This document shows positions 36,264-45,240 of a stretch of DNA of 46,468 nucleotides, in pieces. The DNA is from Candidatus Handelsmanbacteria bacterium (GTDB lineage: Bacteria; Latescibacterota; UBA2968; UBA8231): positions 1 through 46,468 of the forward strand of contig VGJS01000034.1 in assembly GCA_016867395.1 (NCBI GenBank), written 5' to 3'. Both the position numbers and the translations under genes were made by a program. The notes beneath the pieces are model-generated. The model searched no databases and had not been told where the DNA came from. It saw only the letters and a list, made by a program, of their open reading frames with translations. How positions within the stretch are numbered: the stretch's first letter is position 1; the number at the start of each line of letters is the position of its first letter.

Positions 36264-38870
36264 ATGAAAACCCACTGGAAGCAGTTGCTGATCCTGGCCC
36301 TCATCGCCCTCTCCGGGTATTACCTTTACCCGACCATCCAGTTCTACGGGCTGTCTCCGGAGCAGCGCGGCACCCTGCACCACAACAATCCCACCCAGTT
36401 CTACGACCAGCACAAGGACGCCATCAACCTGGGCCTCGACCTGCAGGGGGGCATCTACCTGGTGCTGGAGGTGGACCTCAGCCAGTTGCCTCCCGACCAG
36501 GCCCAGGACGCGGTGCAGCGGGCCCTGGAGGTCCTCCGCAACCGCGTGGACCAGTTCGGCGTGGCCGAGCCCACCATCCAGCGCGAAGGGGCCAACCGCA
36601 TCATCATCGAACTGCCTGGCATCCAGGACATCGAGCGGGCCAAATCCCTGGTGGGCCAGACCGCCTTGCTCGAATTCCAGATGGTGGAGCCGACCACTGA
36701 ACGCGACCGCCTGCTCCAGCGCCTCAACGCCGTCCTGGGAGGCGCGGCTGCCCCCGACAGCGCCCAGACGCCGGAGGAGCAAAGCCTCTTCGGCCAAGAG
36801 CCGACCCAGCCTGAAACCCCCCAGGGGACCAACCTGCTTTCCCTGCTCTCCTCCCAAGGGGGCGAGGTGGTGGTGGCCAGCCGCGAGATGCCCCGGGTGA
36901 AGGCCATGCTCCAGGCTCGGCGGGCCCTCGACGCCATCCCCGGCGACGTGGAGTTCCTCTTCAGCAGCAAGCCCGAGGGGCCGCCAGGCAACCTGTTCTA
37001 CCGCCTCCACTTGGTGCGCAAGCGCCCCGAGATGACCGGCGCGCTGATCCAGGACGCCCAGGTTTCGGTGGGCCAGAGCGTCGAGAACATGGGGCAGCCC
37101 ATCGTCGAATTCTCCACCTCCGAGGACGGGGCCAACACCCTGCGGCGGGTCACCGGGGCCCACATCGACGAGCGCATGGCCATCGTGCTCGACGGCACGG
37201 TGTACTCGGCGCCCACCATCCAGAGCAAGATCCCCAACGGCCGCGGCATCATCACCGGCAGCGGCACCCAGGAGGAGGCCAAGGACCTGGCCATCGTGCT
37301 GCGGGCCGGGGCCCTACCCGCCAAGGTGGAGATCATTGAGGATCGCACCGTCGGCCCCTCCCTGGGCCGCGACTCGGTGGAGCAGGGCAAGACCGCCTTC
37401 ATGATCGCCACCGCTCTGGTCGCCCTCTTCCTCCTCCTCTACTACCGCCTCGCCGGCCTGGTGGCCAACATCGCCCTGGCCCTCAACATCTTCTTCCTGC
37501 TGGGTACCCTGGCCTACTTCCACGCCACCCTGACCCTGCCCGGCCTGGCCGGCATCGTGCTGACCGTGGGCATGGCGGTGGACACCAACGTGCTGATCTT
37601 TGAGCGCATCCGCGAGGAGTTGCGGGCCGGGCGAACGGTGCGCGCCGCCATCGACTCCGGCTACCAGCACGCCATGTCGGCCATCGTCGACTCCAACGTG
37701 ACTACCCTGATCGCCGGCATCGTGCTCTACCAGTTCGGTACCGGCCCCATCCGCGGCTTTGCCCTCACCCTCTGTGTGGGCATCATCAGCAGCCTCTTCA
37801 CCGGCATCTTCGTCACCCGCGCCATCTTCGACGCTCTCACCCGCAACAGCAAGGCGACCACCCTCAGCATCGGCCCGGTGAACATGTTGGCTAGGCTGAA
37901 CATCCCTTTCATGCGCTGGCGCAAGGTGGCGGCCTGGGGCTTCTCCGCCTTTCTGCTGGGGGTGGGCCTGGTCTCCATCATCGGTGTCAACGGCCTTAAG
38001 TCGGGCATCGACTTTGCCGGCGGCACCATGCTCGAGGTCCACTTCGACCCGCCGGTGTCCGTCGAGCAGGTGCGCGGCCAGTTGAGCCAGGTGCAGGTGG
38101 GCGGCCGCACCCTGGACCTGAGCAGCACCGAGATCAAGCAGTTCGGCTCCCCCAACAATCTGCTCTTGCGCATCTCCGAGGGCGAGACCGGCACCGAGGT
38201 GGCCGACGCCCTCAAGAACACCCTCAAAACCTCCTTTGCCTCCAGCATCAAGAGCGAACAGGACTGGGTGCGCCGCCAGGAAAAGGTCGGCCCCAAGATC
38301 GGCGCGGAACTCAGCCGCGACGCCCTGCGCGCGGTGCTGACCTCGCTGGTGCTGACTATGATCTACTTGGCCATCCGCTTCCGGGTCCAGAAGGACCGGG
38401 TCGGGCCCCACGGCTTCACCTGGGGGGTCGGCGCGGTGCTGGCCACCTTCCACGACGTGCTCATCACCCTGGGCCTCATCTCCCTCTTCAGCATCGAGCT
38501 GAGCCTGGGGGTGGTGGCGGCGCTTTTGACCATCGTCGGCTATTCCCTCAACGACACCATCGTGGTCTTCGACCGCATCCGCGAGATGCTGCAGGGGTCC
38601 CGCCGCGAGAATGTCTTCAGCCGGCAAAACTTCATCACCCTGCTCAACCTGGCCGTCAACCAGACCTTTAGCCGCACCACGATTACCGGCATCACCACTC
38701 TGATGTCGCTGATCGTGCTAATGGTTTGGGGCGGCGAGGTCAACCGCGACTTTGTCACCGTGCTGCTTTTCGGGTTGATCGTGGGCACCTACTCCTCCAT
38801 CTTCGTGGCCAGCCCCATCCTGCTGGTGCTGACCAAGTTCGGGGAGGCCAAACAGAACCGCCGCCCCTAG
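36264..38870 (+). CDS. secDF: SecD-SecF fusion, protein translocase accessory subunit
   Basis: An 868-residue single-chain SecDF that uses the proton gradient to help the Sec translocon release proteins on the periplasmic side. The SecD part has the N-terminal helix (LLILALIALSGYYLYP), the first periplasmic motif LGLDLQGGIYLVLEV, the P1 head region and the six-helix block with SNVTTLIAGIVLYQFGTGPI. The SecF part begins near residue 545 (NIPFMRWRKVAAWGFSAF) with GIDFAGGTMLEVHF and the helix block GYSLNDTIVVFDRIRE. Separate secD and secF genes are usual in Proteobacteria; the fusion is common in Bacteroidota and relatives. A GAGAG site precedes the ATG. Confidence 0.96.
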   Translation: MKTHWKQLLILALIALSGYYLYPTIQFYGLSPEQRGTLHHNNPTQFYDQHKDAINLGLDLQGGIYLVLEVDLSQLPPDQAQDAVQRALEVLRNRVDQFGVAEPTIQREGANRIIIELPGIQDIERAKSLVGQTALLEFQMVEPTTERDRLLQRLNAVLGGAAAPDSAQTPEEQSLFGQEPTQPETPQGTNLLSLLSSQGGEVVVASREMPRVKAMLQARRALDAIPGDVEFLFSSKPEGPPGNLFYRLHLVRKRPEMTGALIQDAQVSVGQSVENMGQPIVEFSTSEDGANTLRRVTGAHIDERMAIVLDGTVYSAPTIQSKIPNGRGIITGSGTQEEAKDLAIVLRAGALPAKVEIIEDRTVGPSLGRDSVEQGKTAFMIATALVALFLLLYYRLAGLVANIALALNIFFLLGTLAYFHATLTLPGLAGIVLTVGMAVDTNVLIFERIREELRAGRTVRAAIDSGYQHAMSAIVDSNVTTLIAGIVLYQFGTGPIRGFALTLCVGIISSLFTGIFVTRAIFDALTRNSKATTLSIGPVNMLARLNIPFMRWRKVAAWGFSAFLLGVGLVSIIGVNGLKSGIDFAGGTMLEVHFDPPVSVEQVRGQLSQVQVGGRTLDLSSTEIKQFGSPNNLLLRISEGETGTEVADALKNTLKTSFASSIKSEQDWVRRQEKVGPKIGAELSRDALRAVLTSLVLTMIYLAIRFRVQKDRVGPHGFTWGVGAVLATFHDVLITLGLISLFSIELSLGVVAALLTIVGYSLNDTIVVFDRIREMLQGSRRENVFSRQNFITLLNLAVNQTFSRTTITGITTLMSLIVLMVWGGEVNRDFVTVLLFGLIVGTYSSIFVASPILLVLTKFGEAKQNRRP

Positions 38871-38879
38871 CCGGGTCCC

Positions 38880-40091
38880 GTGAAAAACCTCGCCATCTGC
38901 AGCCTGGCCCTGCTGCTGGCGGCGCTGGGACCGCAGCGGTCCCAGCACGGTCTTTTCGACGCGGCCTGGGCCCTGGGGGTCCTGATGCTGGTGGCTTTCG
39001 TGGCCCAGCGGGCGGCCGCCGGCCTGCGCCTGCCCCCCCTCACCGGCTGGGTGGCCGCCGGCCTGCTGCTGGGGCCGGGGCTGCTCAAGCTGGTCCCGCC
39101 CGACCCCACCCTCCATCTGCTCCATTCCTTTGCCGCCCTGTGGGTCGGTTTCGGCGCCGGCCTGGAACTGCCCCTCCGGCCCGCGATGGGTCGGCGTCCG
39201 GCCCTGGCCATCGCCCTGTCCACCCTGGGGGTGTTCCTGGCCGTCGCCGCCGGCCTGGCCCTGCTGGCGGGGGTGCCCTGGGAACTGGCCCTGGTCGTCG
39301 GCGCCCTCTCCTGCTTGTGGGGGCCCTTCACCACCGCCGCAGTGGTATCCGACGCCCAGGTGGTCTCCTGGGGGTTGGTGGGCAATGGCTGCGGCCTACT
39401 GCTCCTGTGCGGGGTGCTGGTACTGCTCCAGGGCCAGGGCCTGCTGCCCGCCGGGGCACTCGCCCTGGCCGGAGCCCTGGGGGCCTCGCCGCTGGCCGGG
39501 GCCCTGGTCGGCAGCCTCCTGGGCCGGCTGCGTCTGTGCGCCACCCCCAGGACCGCCCTGGTCGGCCTGGGTGGCGGCTTCCTGCTCTGTACCCTGCTCA
39601 TCGACCAGTTCCAGCTCTACGCCCTGCTCTTCGGCTTTGCCGCCGGTTGGACCCTGACCCGCCACCCCGACCAGCGGCAGCAGGTGGAACCGGGCGCCCG
39701 GGCGGTGCAGCCCCTCTTCGCCATGCTCTTCTTCGCCCTGGCCGGCGCAACCCTCGACCCGCGCCTCCTGTGGCCCCCGGCAACCGCCCTGGTCCAGAAC
39801 GCCCTGATCCAGGTCCTGGCCCTGGTCCTGTTGCGGGGCTGGGCCCTGGCCCGGCTGGCCCCCGCCCCCCGGCCCCGCCCCTGGCTGCTCCTGCCCAAGG
39901 CGGCGCTGCTCTTTGAACTGGTCTACCACCCCGGAGGTGGCCTGGCCGGGCTGCTGGCCGCCGAGCCGGCCCGCCTGCTGCGCCAGCTCGCCCTGGCCGA
40001 ACTGCTAATACACGTCTTCGGGCTGGCAGTAATCGCTTTTCTGCTCTACCGCCCCCGCCCGGAGACATCCGACTCAATTGTGCCGAGGTAG
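38880..40091 (+). CDS. CPA2-type sodium/proton or potassium/proton antiporter
   Basis: A 403-residue, very hydrophobic protein with about 12 predicted membrane segments, in the Kef/CPA2 monovalent cation:proton antiporter fold. Features include LPPLTGWVAAGLLLGPGLLKL, FAALWVGFGAGLEL, a conserved helix with WGPFTTAAVVSDAQV, and PLFAMLFFALAGATLDP, which is close to the Kef-type PLFFALAG pattern. No regulatory RCK domain follows, so it is a membrane-only antiporter. It starts with GTG 9 nt after the secDF stop. The substrate ion cannot be fixed from sequence. Unusually, it lies in the otherwise housekeeping run from secDF to ileS. Confidence 0.82.
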   Translation: MKNLAICSLALLLAALGPQRSQHGLFDAAWALGVLMLVAFVAQRAAAGLRLPPLTGWVAAGLLLGPGLLKLVPPDPTLHLLHSFAALWVGFGAGLELPLRPAMGRRPALAIALSTLGVFLAVAAGLALLAGVPWELALVVGALSCLWGPFTTAAVVSDAQVVSWGLVGNGCGLLLLCGVLVLLQGQGLLPAGALALAGALGASPLAGALVGSLLGRLRLCATPRTALVGLGGGFLLCTLLIDQFQLYALLFGFAAGWTLTRHPDQRQQVEPGARAVQPLFAMLFFALAGATLDPRLLWPPATALVQNALIQVLALVLLRGWALARLAPAPRPRPWLLLPKAALLFELVYHPGGGLAGLLAAEPARLLRQLALAELLIHVFGLAVIAFLLYRPRPETSDSIVPR

Positions 40092-40123
40092 GGCGATTCT
40101 TATATTTTAACTTTTCTGTACTT

Positions 40124-40813
40124 ATGGACGCGATTCGCGCCAACTGGCAGGCCCTGCAGGAGCGGATTTCCCGGGCCGCCCTCGCCGCCGGCCGCGACCC
40201 GGCCGGGATCGAGGTGGTGGCGGTGACCAAGACCCGCACCCCCCAGGAGGTGGAGGCCGCTCTGGGCTGTGGGCTGCGCACCTTCGGGGAGAACCGGGTC
40301 CAGGAAGCCGCCGCCAAGAAAGTGCAGGTGCGCCTGCCGGCCCGCTGGCACCTCATCGGCCATCTGCAGGGCAACAAGGCGGGCAAAGCGGTGGAGCTTT
40401 TCGACCTGGTCGAGTCGGTAGACAGCCTGCGCCTGGGGGCCGAACTGGACCGGCGGGCCGGCCTGGTGGGCCACCCCCTGGAGATCCTGATCCAGGTGAA
40501 CACCTCGGGCGCCCCTCAGCAATCCGGGGCGGCTCCTGAACAGCTCCCTGAACTGGCGGCCCAGTTGGCGTCCCTGCCGCACCTGCGTCTGCGTGGCCTG
40601 ATGACCATCGGCGCCCTTAGCCCCGATGAAGCGGCGGTGCGCTCCTGTTTCGCCCGCCTCCGCCGGCTGCGCGACCAGTTGGCGGGGCAACTGCCGCAGG
40701 CCGACTGGAGCCTCCTGTCCATGGGCATGAGCGGGGATTTCGAGTGGGCCATCGCCGAAGGGGCCAACCTCCTGCGCCTGGGCACGGCGCTCTTTGGGGC
40801 GCGCCCGGCCTGA
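40124..40813 (+). CDS. YggS-family pyridoxal phosphate homeostasis protein
   Basis: A 229-residue cytosolic PLP-binding protein of the YggS/PROSC family. The PLP lysine is Lys36 in VVAVTKTR. Other family landmarks are GENRVQEAAAKK, WHLIGHLQGNKAG, IQVNTSG, LRLRGLMTIG, LSMGMSGDFEWAI and LRLGTALFG. It controls cellular PLP levels and amino-acid balance. It is followed by YggT, the common neighbour across bacteria. The ATG has no Shine-Dalgarno; the preceding 30 nt are AT-rich. Confidence 0.95.
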   Translation: MDAIRANWQALQERISRAALAAGRDPAGIEVVAVTKTRTPQEVEAALGCGLRTFGENRVQEAAAKKVQVRLPARWHLIGHLQGNKAGKAVELFDLVESVDSLRLGAELDRRAGLVGHPLEILIQVNTSGAPQQSGAAPEQLPELAAQLASLPHLRLRGLMTIGALSPDEAAVRSCFARLRRLRDQLAGQLPQADWSLLSMGMSGDFEWAIAEGANLLRLGTALFGARPA

Positions 40814-40823
40814 AAGGAAAAGC

Positions 40824-41108
40824 GTGTTCGACCACAGCTATTTCACCGGGGGGGTGATCGGCATCGTCGTCTCCCTGATCAACATCTACATGTGGATCAT
40901 CATCATTCGGGTGCTGATCTCCTGGATCAACCCGGACCCGTACAACCCCATCGTGCAGTTCCTGCGGGGGATCACCGATCCGCCCCTGGAGGCCATGCGG
41001 CGCATCATGCCGCGTTTCCTGTGGTCCACGGGCCTGGACTTCACCCCGCTCCTGCTGATCCTGGTGCTCCAGGTCATCATGCTCTTCCTCAAGAGCATCC
41101 GCGTCTGA
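40824..41108 (+). CDS. YggT-family integral membrane protein
   Basis: A 94-residue membrane protein with two helices (VIGIVVSLINIYMWIIII and FTPLLLILVLQVIMLFL) flanking the conserved SWINPDPYNPIVQFLRGITDP segment that defines the YggT family. YggT proteins are implicated in osmotic tolerance and envelope or division site organisation, with no firm biochemical role. The GTG at 40824 has AAAGGAAAA just upstream; an ATG-like start further upstream lies inside yggS and is rejected. It follows yggS by 10 nt and precedes ileS by 13 nt. Confidence 0.9.
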   Translation: MFDHSYFTGGVIGIVVSLINIYMWIIIIRVLISWINPDPYNPIVQFLRGITDPPLEAMRRIMPRFLWSTGLDFTPLLLILVLQVIMLFLKSIRV

Positions 41109-41121
41109 AACCGATGCCGGC

Positions 41122-44100
41122 ATGACGAAAAAGAACCGTTTCACCGAGGTTCCCTCCTCAGTGGATTTCCCCAAGCAGGAAGAAGAGATCCTGCGCCTGT
41201 GGAAGGAACTGGACACCTTTGCCAAATCCGTGGCGCAACGGCCCGCTGACCACCCCTTCCGTTTCTACGACGGCCCGCCCTTTGCCAGCGGCCTGCCCCA
41301 CTACGGCCATCTGCTGGCCTCGATCATCAAGGATGTGGTGCCCCGCTACTGGACCATGCGCGGCTACCGGGTGGAGCGGCGCTTTGGCTGGGACTGCCAC
41401 GGCCTGCCGGTGGAGAACGAGGCCGAGCAGCAGTTGGGCCTCAAGTCGCGGCGCGACATCCTCGGCTACGGGGTGGGGGAATTCAACGAATTCTGCCGCA
41501 CCCTGGTGCTGCGCTACGCCGCCGAGTGGCAGCGGCTCATCGACCGGGTGGGCCGCTGGGTGGACTGGGACGACCAGTACCGCACCATGGACCTCGAGTA
41601 CATGGAATCCATCTGGTGGGTGTTCAAGACCCTGTGGGACAAAGGGCTGATCTACGAGGGCTACAAGTCCCTGGCCTACTGCCCGCGCTGTGCCACCCCC
41701 CTCTCCAACTTCGAGGTCAACCAGGGCTACCGCGACGCCCAGGACCCCTCGGTCACCCTGCGCTTTGCCGTGCGAGGCCAGGAGCGCACCTTCCTGCTGG
41801 CCTGGACCACCACCCCCTGGACTCTGCCCTCGAACATGGCCCTGGCCGTGGGCCGCGACATCGCCTACGCGCGGGTGGAAATGCAAGCTGGCGAGCGCCT
41901 GGTGCTGGCCCGGGCCCTGGTGGACAAGGTCTTCGAGAAACAGCGCGAGCAGATCGCCCGGATCGACGAGGTGACGGCGGACGAGCTCCTGGGCTGGACC
42001 TACGAGCCCCTCTTTCCCTACTTCGCCGATTTGCGCGGCCAGGGGGCCTTCCGGGTGGTGGCCGGCGACTTTGTCTCCACTGAGGAGGGCACCGGCATCG
42101 TCCATGTGGCCCCCGGTTTCGGCGAGGCCGACTACCAGTTGGGCCTACAGGAAAACATCCCGGTGGTCTGCCCCATCGACGAGGACTGCTGCTTCACTGC
42201 CGAGGTGGCCGACTACCAGGGCCAGTTCGTCAAGGAGACCGACACCCCCATCATCCGCCGGCTGCGCGCAGCCGGCCAGCTCTTCGCCGAGGGGTCCCTG
42301 GTCCACACCTACCCCTTCTGCTGGCGCTGCGACTCGCCGCTGATATACCGGGCCATCTCCACCTGGTTCGTCAAGGTGGAGGCGATCAAGGATCGCATGC
42401 TGGCGGCCAACCAGCAGATCTGGTGGATTCCCGAGCACATCAAGGACGGGCGCTTCGGCAAATGGCTCGAAGGGGCGCGGGACTGGGCCATCAGCCGCAA
42501 CCGCTACTGGGGCACCCCGCTGCCGGTGTGGCGCAACGAGGAGACCGGGGAGATCCTCTGCCTGGGCAGCCGCGCCGAACTGGAGCGCCTCAGCGGGCAA
42601 AAGGTGCAGGATCTGCACAAGCACTGCATCGACTCCCTCGAACTGCCCTCGCCCACCGGGAAGGGCGTGTTGCGCCGGGTCCCCCAGGTGCTGGACTGCT
42701 GGTTCGAGTCGGGCGCCATGCCCTACGCCCAGGGCCACTATCCCTTTGAGAACAGCGAGCGCTGGGAGCAGAACTTCCCCGCCGACTTTATCTCCGAGGG
42801 CCTCGACCAGACCAGGGGCTGGTTCTACACCCTGGTGGTGCTGGGAGCGGCCCTCTTCGACAAGCCGGCCTTCAGGAACTGCATCGTCTCGGGCATGTTG
42901 CTGGCCGAGGACGGCCGCAAGATGAGCAAGCGGCTCAAGAACTACCCCGAGCCCACCGAGATGCTCGCCGTGTACGGGGCCGACGCCCTGCGCCTGTACT
43001 TGCTCGACTCGGCGGCGATGAAGGCCGAGGAGTTGCGGCTGACTGAAACCGGCATCAAGGAGAGCCTGCGGGCGGTGATCCTGCCCCTGTGGAACGCGTA
43101 CAGTTTCTTTGTCACCTACGCCAACATCGACGGCTGGACCCCCGACAAGGGCCGGGGCGTGGAACCCAGCCACCAGCTCGACCGCTGGGTGCTCTCTGAA
43201 TTGCAGACCCTCATCCACACCATCAACGCCGAGATGGAGGCGTACCGCCTCTACAAGACCGTGCCGGCGATGGTGGAATTTGTGGACAAGCTGACCAACT
43301 GGTACATCCGCCGCAGCCGCCGCCGCTTCTGGAAATCCGCCGACGACCAGGACAAAGCCTCGGCCTACGCCACCCTGTACCAGGTGCTGGTGGAGTTCTC
43401 CCAGACCCTGGCCCCGGTGCTGCCCTTCGTCAGCGAGGCCATCTACCAGAACCTGGTGCGCGGCTGGGATTCGCCGCTGGCTGAGTCTGCCGGCGGCGCA
43501 CCTGCCCCCAGCTGGAACCCGCAGGCCCCCGAAAGCATCCATCTGTGTGACATGCCCCAGGCCCGGGAGGAGCGCCGCGATCCGCCGCTCGAAGCGCGAA
43601 TGGAGCTGGCCATCCGCGCCGTGGCCCTGGGCCGGGCCCTGCGCAGCAAGCACAACCTCAAGACCCGCCAGCCCCTGCGCCGCCTCTTTCTGTTGCCCCC
43701 CAACGCCTCCAGCCGCGCCGGCCTGGAGGAGATGAGCGCGGTGATCGCCGAGGAACTCAACGTCAAGGAAGTGACCCTGGTCGAGGAGGAGACCGCCCTG
43801 AGCGAGATCTCCTACAAGCCCAACTTCCGCGCCCTGGGCCCTCGCTTCGGCAAACAGATGAAAGAAGTGGGCGCCCGAATTCAGCAACTCACCTCCACCG
43901 AGGTAAGCCAGCTGGCCGCCGGCGAGACGCTGGCGGTGCCGGGAGGCGAGATCGGCATTGGGGACGTGGAGGTGCAGCGCCGCGAGAAGCAGGGGGTGGT
44001 GGCCGCGGTGGAGGAGAACCTCGGCGTGGGCCTCGACATCCACCTCGACGAGGAACTGGTTTCCGAGTGTACGGCCCGCGAGTTCGTCAACCGGGTGCAG

Positions 44101-44733
44101 AACATGCGCAAGGACGCCGGCCTGGAGGTAGCCGACCGCATCCGCCTGTGGGCCCAGGGCGACGCGGGGGTGGAGCAGGCCGTGCAGCAGCACCGCGAGT
44201 ACATCGCCGCCGAAACCCTGGCGGTGGAAATGAAGGTGGGAGAACTGCCGGGCCACTGCCTGGCGCAGCAGGAGTGGCAGGTCAACGACCTGCCCTGCAC
44301 CATCGCCCTGGAACCGGGCGAGCTAAGCGACACGGAGGACGCTGAGACCCGCATGAACGGAACAGACCTGCAGCACTTCAAGCAACTCATTCTGGCCAAA
44401 CGGGCCGAGGTGAGCCAGGACCTGGAGGAGCGCCACCGCGTCTCGCGCAGCGACGAAGCCCAGGAATCCTCGGAGGACCGCTCCGCCTATTCCCTGCACA
44501 TGGCCGACCGCGGCACCGACGCCATGGAGCGGGAGAAGAACATGCTCCTCGTCCAGCGCGAGGGCGACTACCTCGACTACCTCGACGAGGCCCTGCAGCG
44601 CATCCAGGCCGGGACCTACGGGGTTTGCCGCTCCTGCAAGGGCCCCATCGCCCGGGCGCGGCTGGAGGCGGTGCCCACCGCGACCCAGTGCATCGACTGC
44701 AAGAAAAAAGAAGGCGACGGGCCGCAGCCGTGA
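41122..44733 (+). CDS. ileS: Isoleucyl-tRNA synthetase (type 2) fused to a DksA/TraR zinc-finger protein
   Basis: One open frame of 1203 codons encodes two proteins end to end. Residues 1-1070 are a type-2 (eukaryote-like, mupirocin-tolerant class) IleRS: FTEVPSSVDFPKQE at the start, HYGH (60-63) for the HIGH motif, WDCHGLPVE, and KMSKR (600-604). Residues 1078-1203 are a complete DksA/TraR-like regulator: the DRGTDAMEREKN motif and a C4 zinc finger (Cys1169, 1172, 1190, 1193) spaced C-X2-C-X17-C-X2-C. In relatives these are usually separate neighbouring genes followed by lspA, as here. At the junction, GGAGGA at 44334-44339 precedes Met1078 (ATG 44353), so the regulator could also be made alone. 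A one-base indel could instead explain the fusion. Confidence 0.93.
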   Translation: MTKKNRFTEVPSSVDFPKQEEEILRLWKELDTFAKSVAQRPADHPFRFYDGPPFASGLPHYGHLLASIIKDVVPRYWTMRGYRVERRFGWDCHGLPVENEAEQQLGLKSRRDILGYGVGEFNEFCRTLVLRYAAEWQRLIDRVGRWVDWDDQYRTMDLEYMESIWWVFKTLWDKGLIYEGYKSLAYCPRCATPLSNFEVNQGYRDAQDPSVTLRFAVRGQERTFLLAWTTTPWTLPSNMALAVGRDIAYARVEMQAGERLVLARALVDKVFEKQREQIARIDEVTADELLGWTYEPLFPYFADLRGQGAFRVVAGDFVSTEEGTGIVHVAPGFGEADYQLGLQENIPVVCPIDEDCCFTAEVADYQGQFVKETDTPIIRRLRAAGQLFAEGSLVHTYPFCWRCDSPLIYRAISTWFVKVEAIKDRMLAANQQIWWIPEHIKDGRFGKWLEGARDWAISRNRYWGTPLPVWRNEETGEILCLGSRAELERLSGQKVQDLHKHCIDSLELPSPTGKGVLRRVPQVLDCWFESGAMPYAQGHYPFENSERWEQNFPADFISEGLDQTRGWFYTLVVLGAALFDKPAFRNCIVSGMLLAEDGRKMSKRLKNYPEPTEMLAVYGADALRLYLLDSAAMKAEELRLTETGIKESLRAVILPLWNAYSFFVTYANIDGWTPDKGRGVEPSHQLDRWVLSELQTLIHTINAEMEAYRLYKTVPAMVEFVDKLTNWYIRRSRRRFWKSADDQDKASAYATLYQVLVEFSQTLAPVLPFVSEAIYQNLVRGWDSPLAESAGGAPAPSWNPQAPESIHLCDMPQAREERRDPPLEARMELAIRAVALGRALRSKHNLKTRQPLRRLFLLPPNASSRAGLEEMSAVIAEELNVKEVTLVEEETALSEISYKPNFRALGPRFGKQMKEVGARIQQLTSTEVSQLAAGETLAVPGGEIGIGDVEVQRREKQGVVAAVEENLGVGLDIHLDEELVSECTAREFVNRVQNMRKDAGLEVADRIRLWAQGDAGVEQAVQQHREYIAAETLAVEMKVGELPGHCLAQQEWQVNDLPCTIALEPGELSDTEDAETRMNGTDLQHFKQLILAKRAEVSQDLEERHRVSRSDEAQESSEDRSAYSLHMADRGTDAMEREKNMLLVQREGDYLDYLDEALQRIQAGTYGVCRSCKGPIARARLEAVPTATQCIDCKKKEGDGPQP
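44334..44355 (+). promoter_or_regulatory. Internal ribosome site and start for the DksA-like part
   Basis: GGAGGA (44334-44339) is followed after 13 nt by ATG (44353-44355) in the ileS frame. Out-of-frame TAA (44324) and TGA (44343) stops sit just before it. These look like remains of a former ileS stop and gene border. Confidence 0.5.
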
Positions 44734-45221
44734 TCTGGCTCTGGCTGGCCCCCCTCATCCTGGCCCTCGACCAGGCCACCAAGTGGCTGGTGGCCGAGCG
44801 CATGGCCGAGTACGAGTCCATCCCGGTGCTGGGGGATTTCTTTCGCCTGACCTTCATCCACAACCGCGGCGCCGCCTTTGGCATCGACGTGGGCAGCCCG
44901 CTTTTGCACCTGCTCTTCTCGCTGGTGGCCCTGGGCGCCCTGGGCTGGATGTTCTACACCGCCCCGCCGGAGGCGCGGCTTTTGCGCTGTAGCCTGAGCA
45001 TGGTGCTGGGCGGGGCGCTGGGCAATATCGCCGACCGGGTGCGCCTCGAAAAGGTGATCGATTTCTTCGACTTTGGTTTGGGCGACTGGCGCTGGCCGGT
45101 CTTCAACGTGGCCGATACCTTTGTCACCATCGGCATCTTCCTGCTCTTCCTCACCTACAGCCGGCAACCCCAGGCCCAGGCCCCCACCCCCCCGCCCCAT
45201 CCCCCCGGCGACCCGGCCTGA
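44730..45221 (+). CDS. lspA: Lipoprotein signal peptidase II
   Basis: A 163-residue inner-membrane aspartyl protease that cuts signal peptides from prolipoproteins (the TlpA-like and NodT-like proteins here carry matching lipoboxes). It has four membrane helices and the family motifs LDQATKW, FIHNRGAAFG, GGALGNIADRV with catalytic Asp102, and FNVADTFVTIG with catalytic Asp129. The Pro-rich C-terminal tail is an extension. The GTG start at 44730 overlaps the TGA stop of the IleRS-DksA frame (GTGA), giving translational coupling. Confidence 0.96.
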   Translation: MIWLWLAPLILALDQATKWLVAERMAEYESIPVLGDFFRLTFIHNRGAAFGIDVGSPLLHLLFSLVALGALGWMFYTAPPEARLLRCSLSMVLGGALGNIADRVRLEKVIDFFDFGLGDWRWPVFNVADTFVTIGIFLLFLTYSRQPQAQAPTPPPHPPGDPA

Positions 45222-45240
45222 CCCTGGGCGGGGGATGCCC

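Noticed and set aside
37314..38627. 437-codon minus-strand frame opposite secDF
   Set aside because: Antisense of a well-supported SecDF; composition artefact.
42145..44256. 703-codon open frame on the minus strand opposite ileS
   Set aside because: Same cause as the dnaE shadow: antisense frame with biased composition and no motifs.
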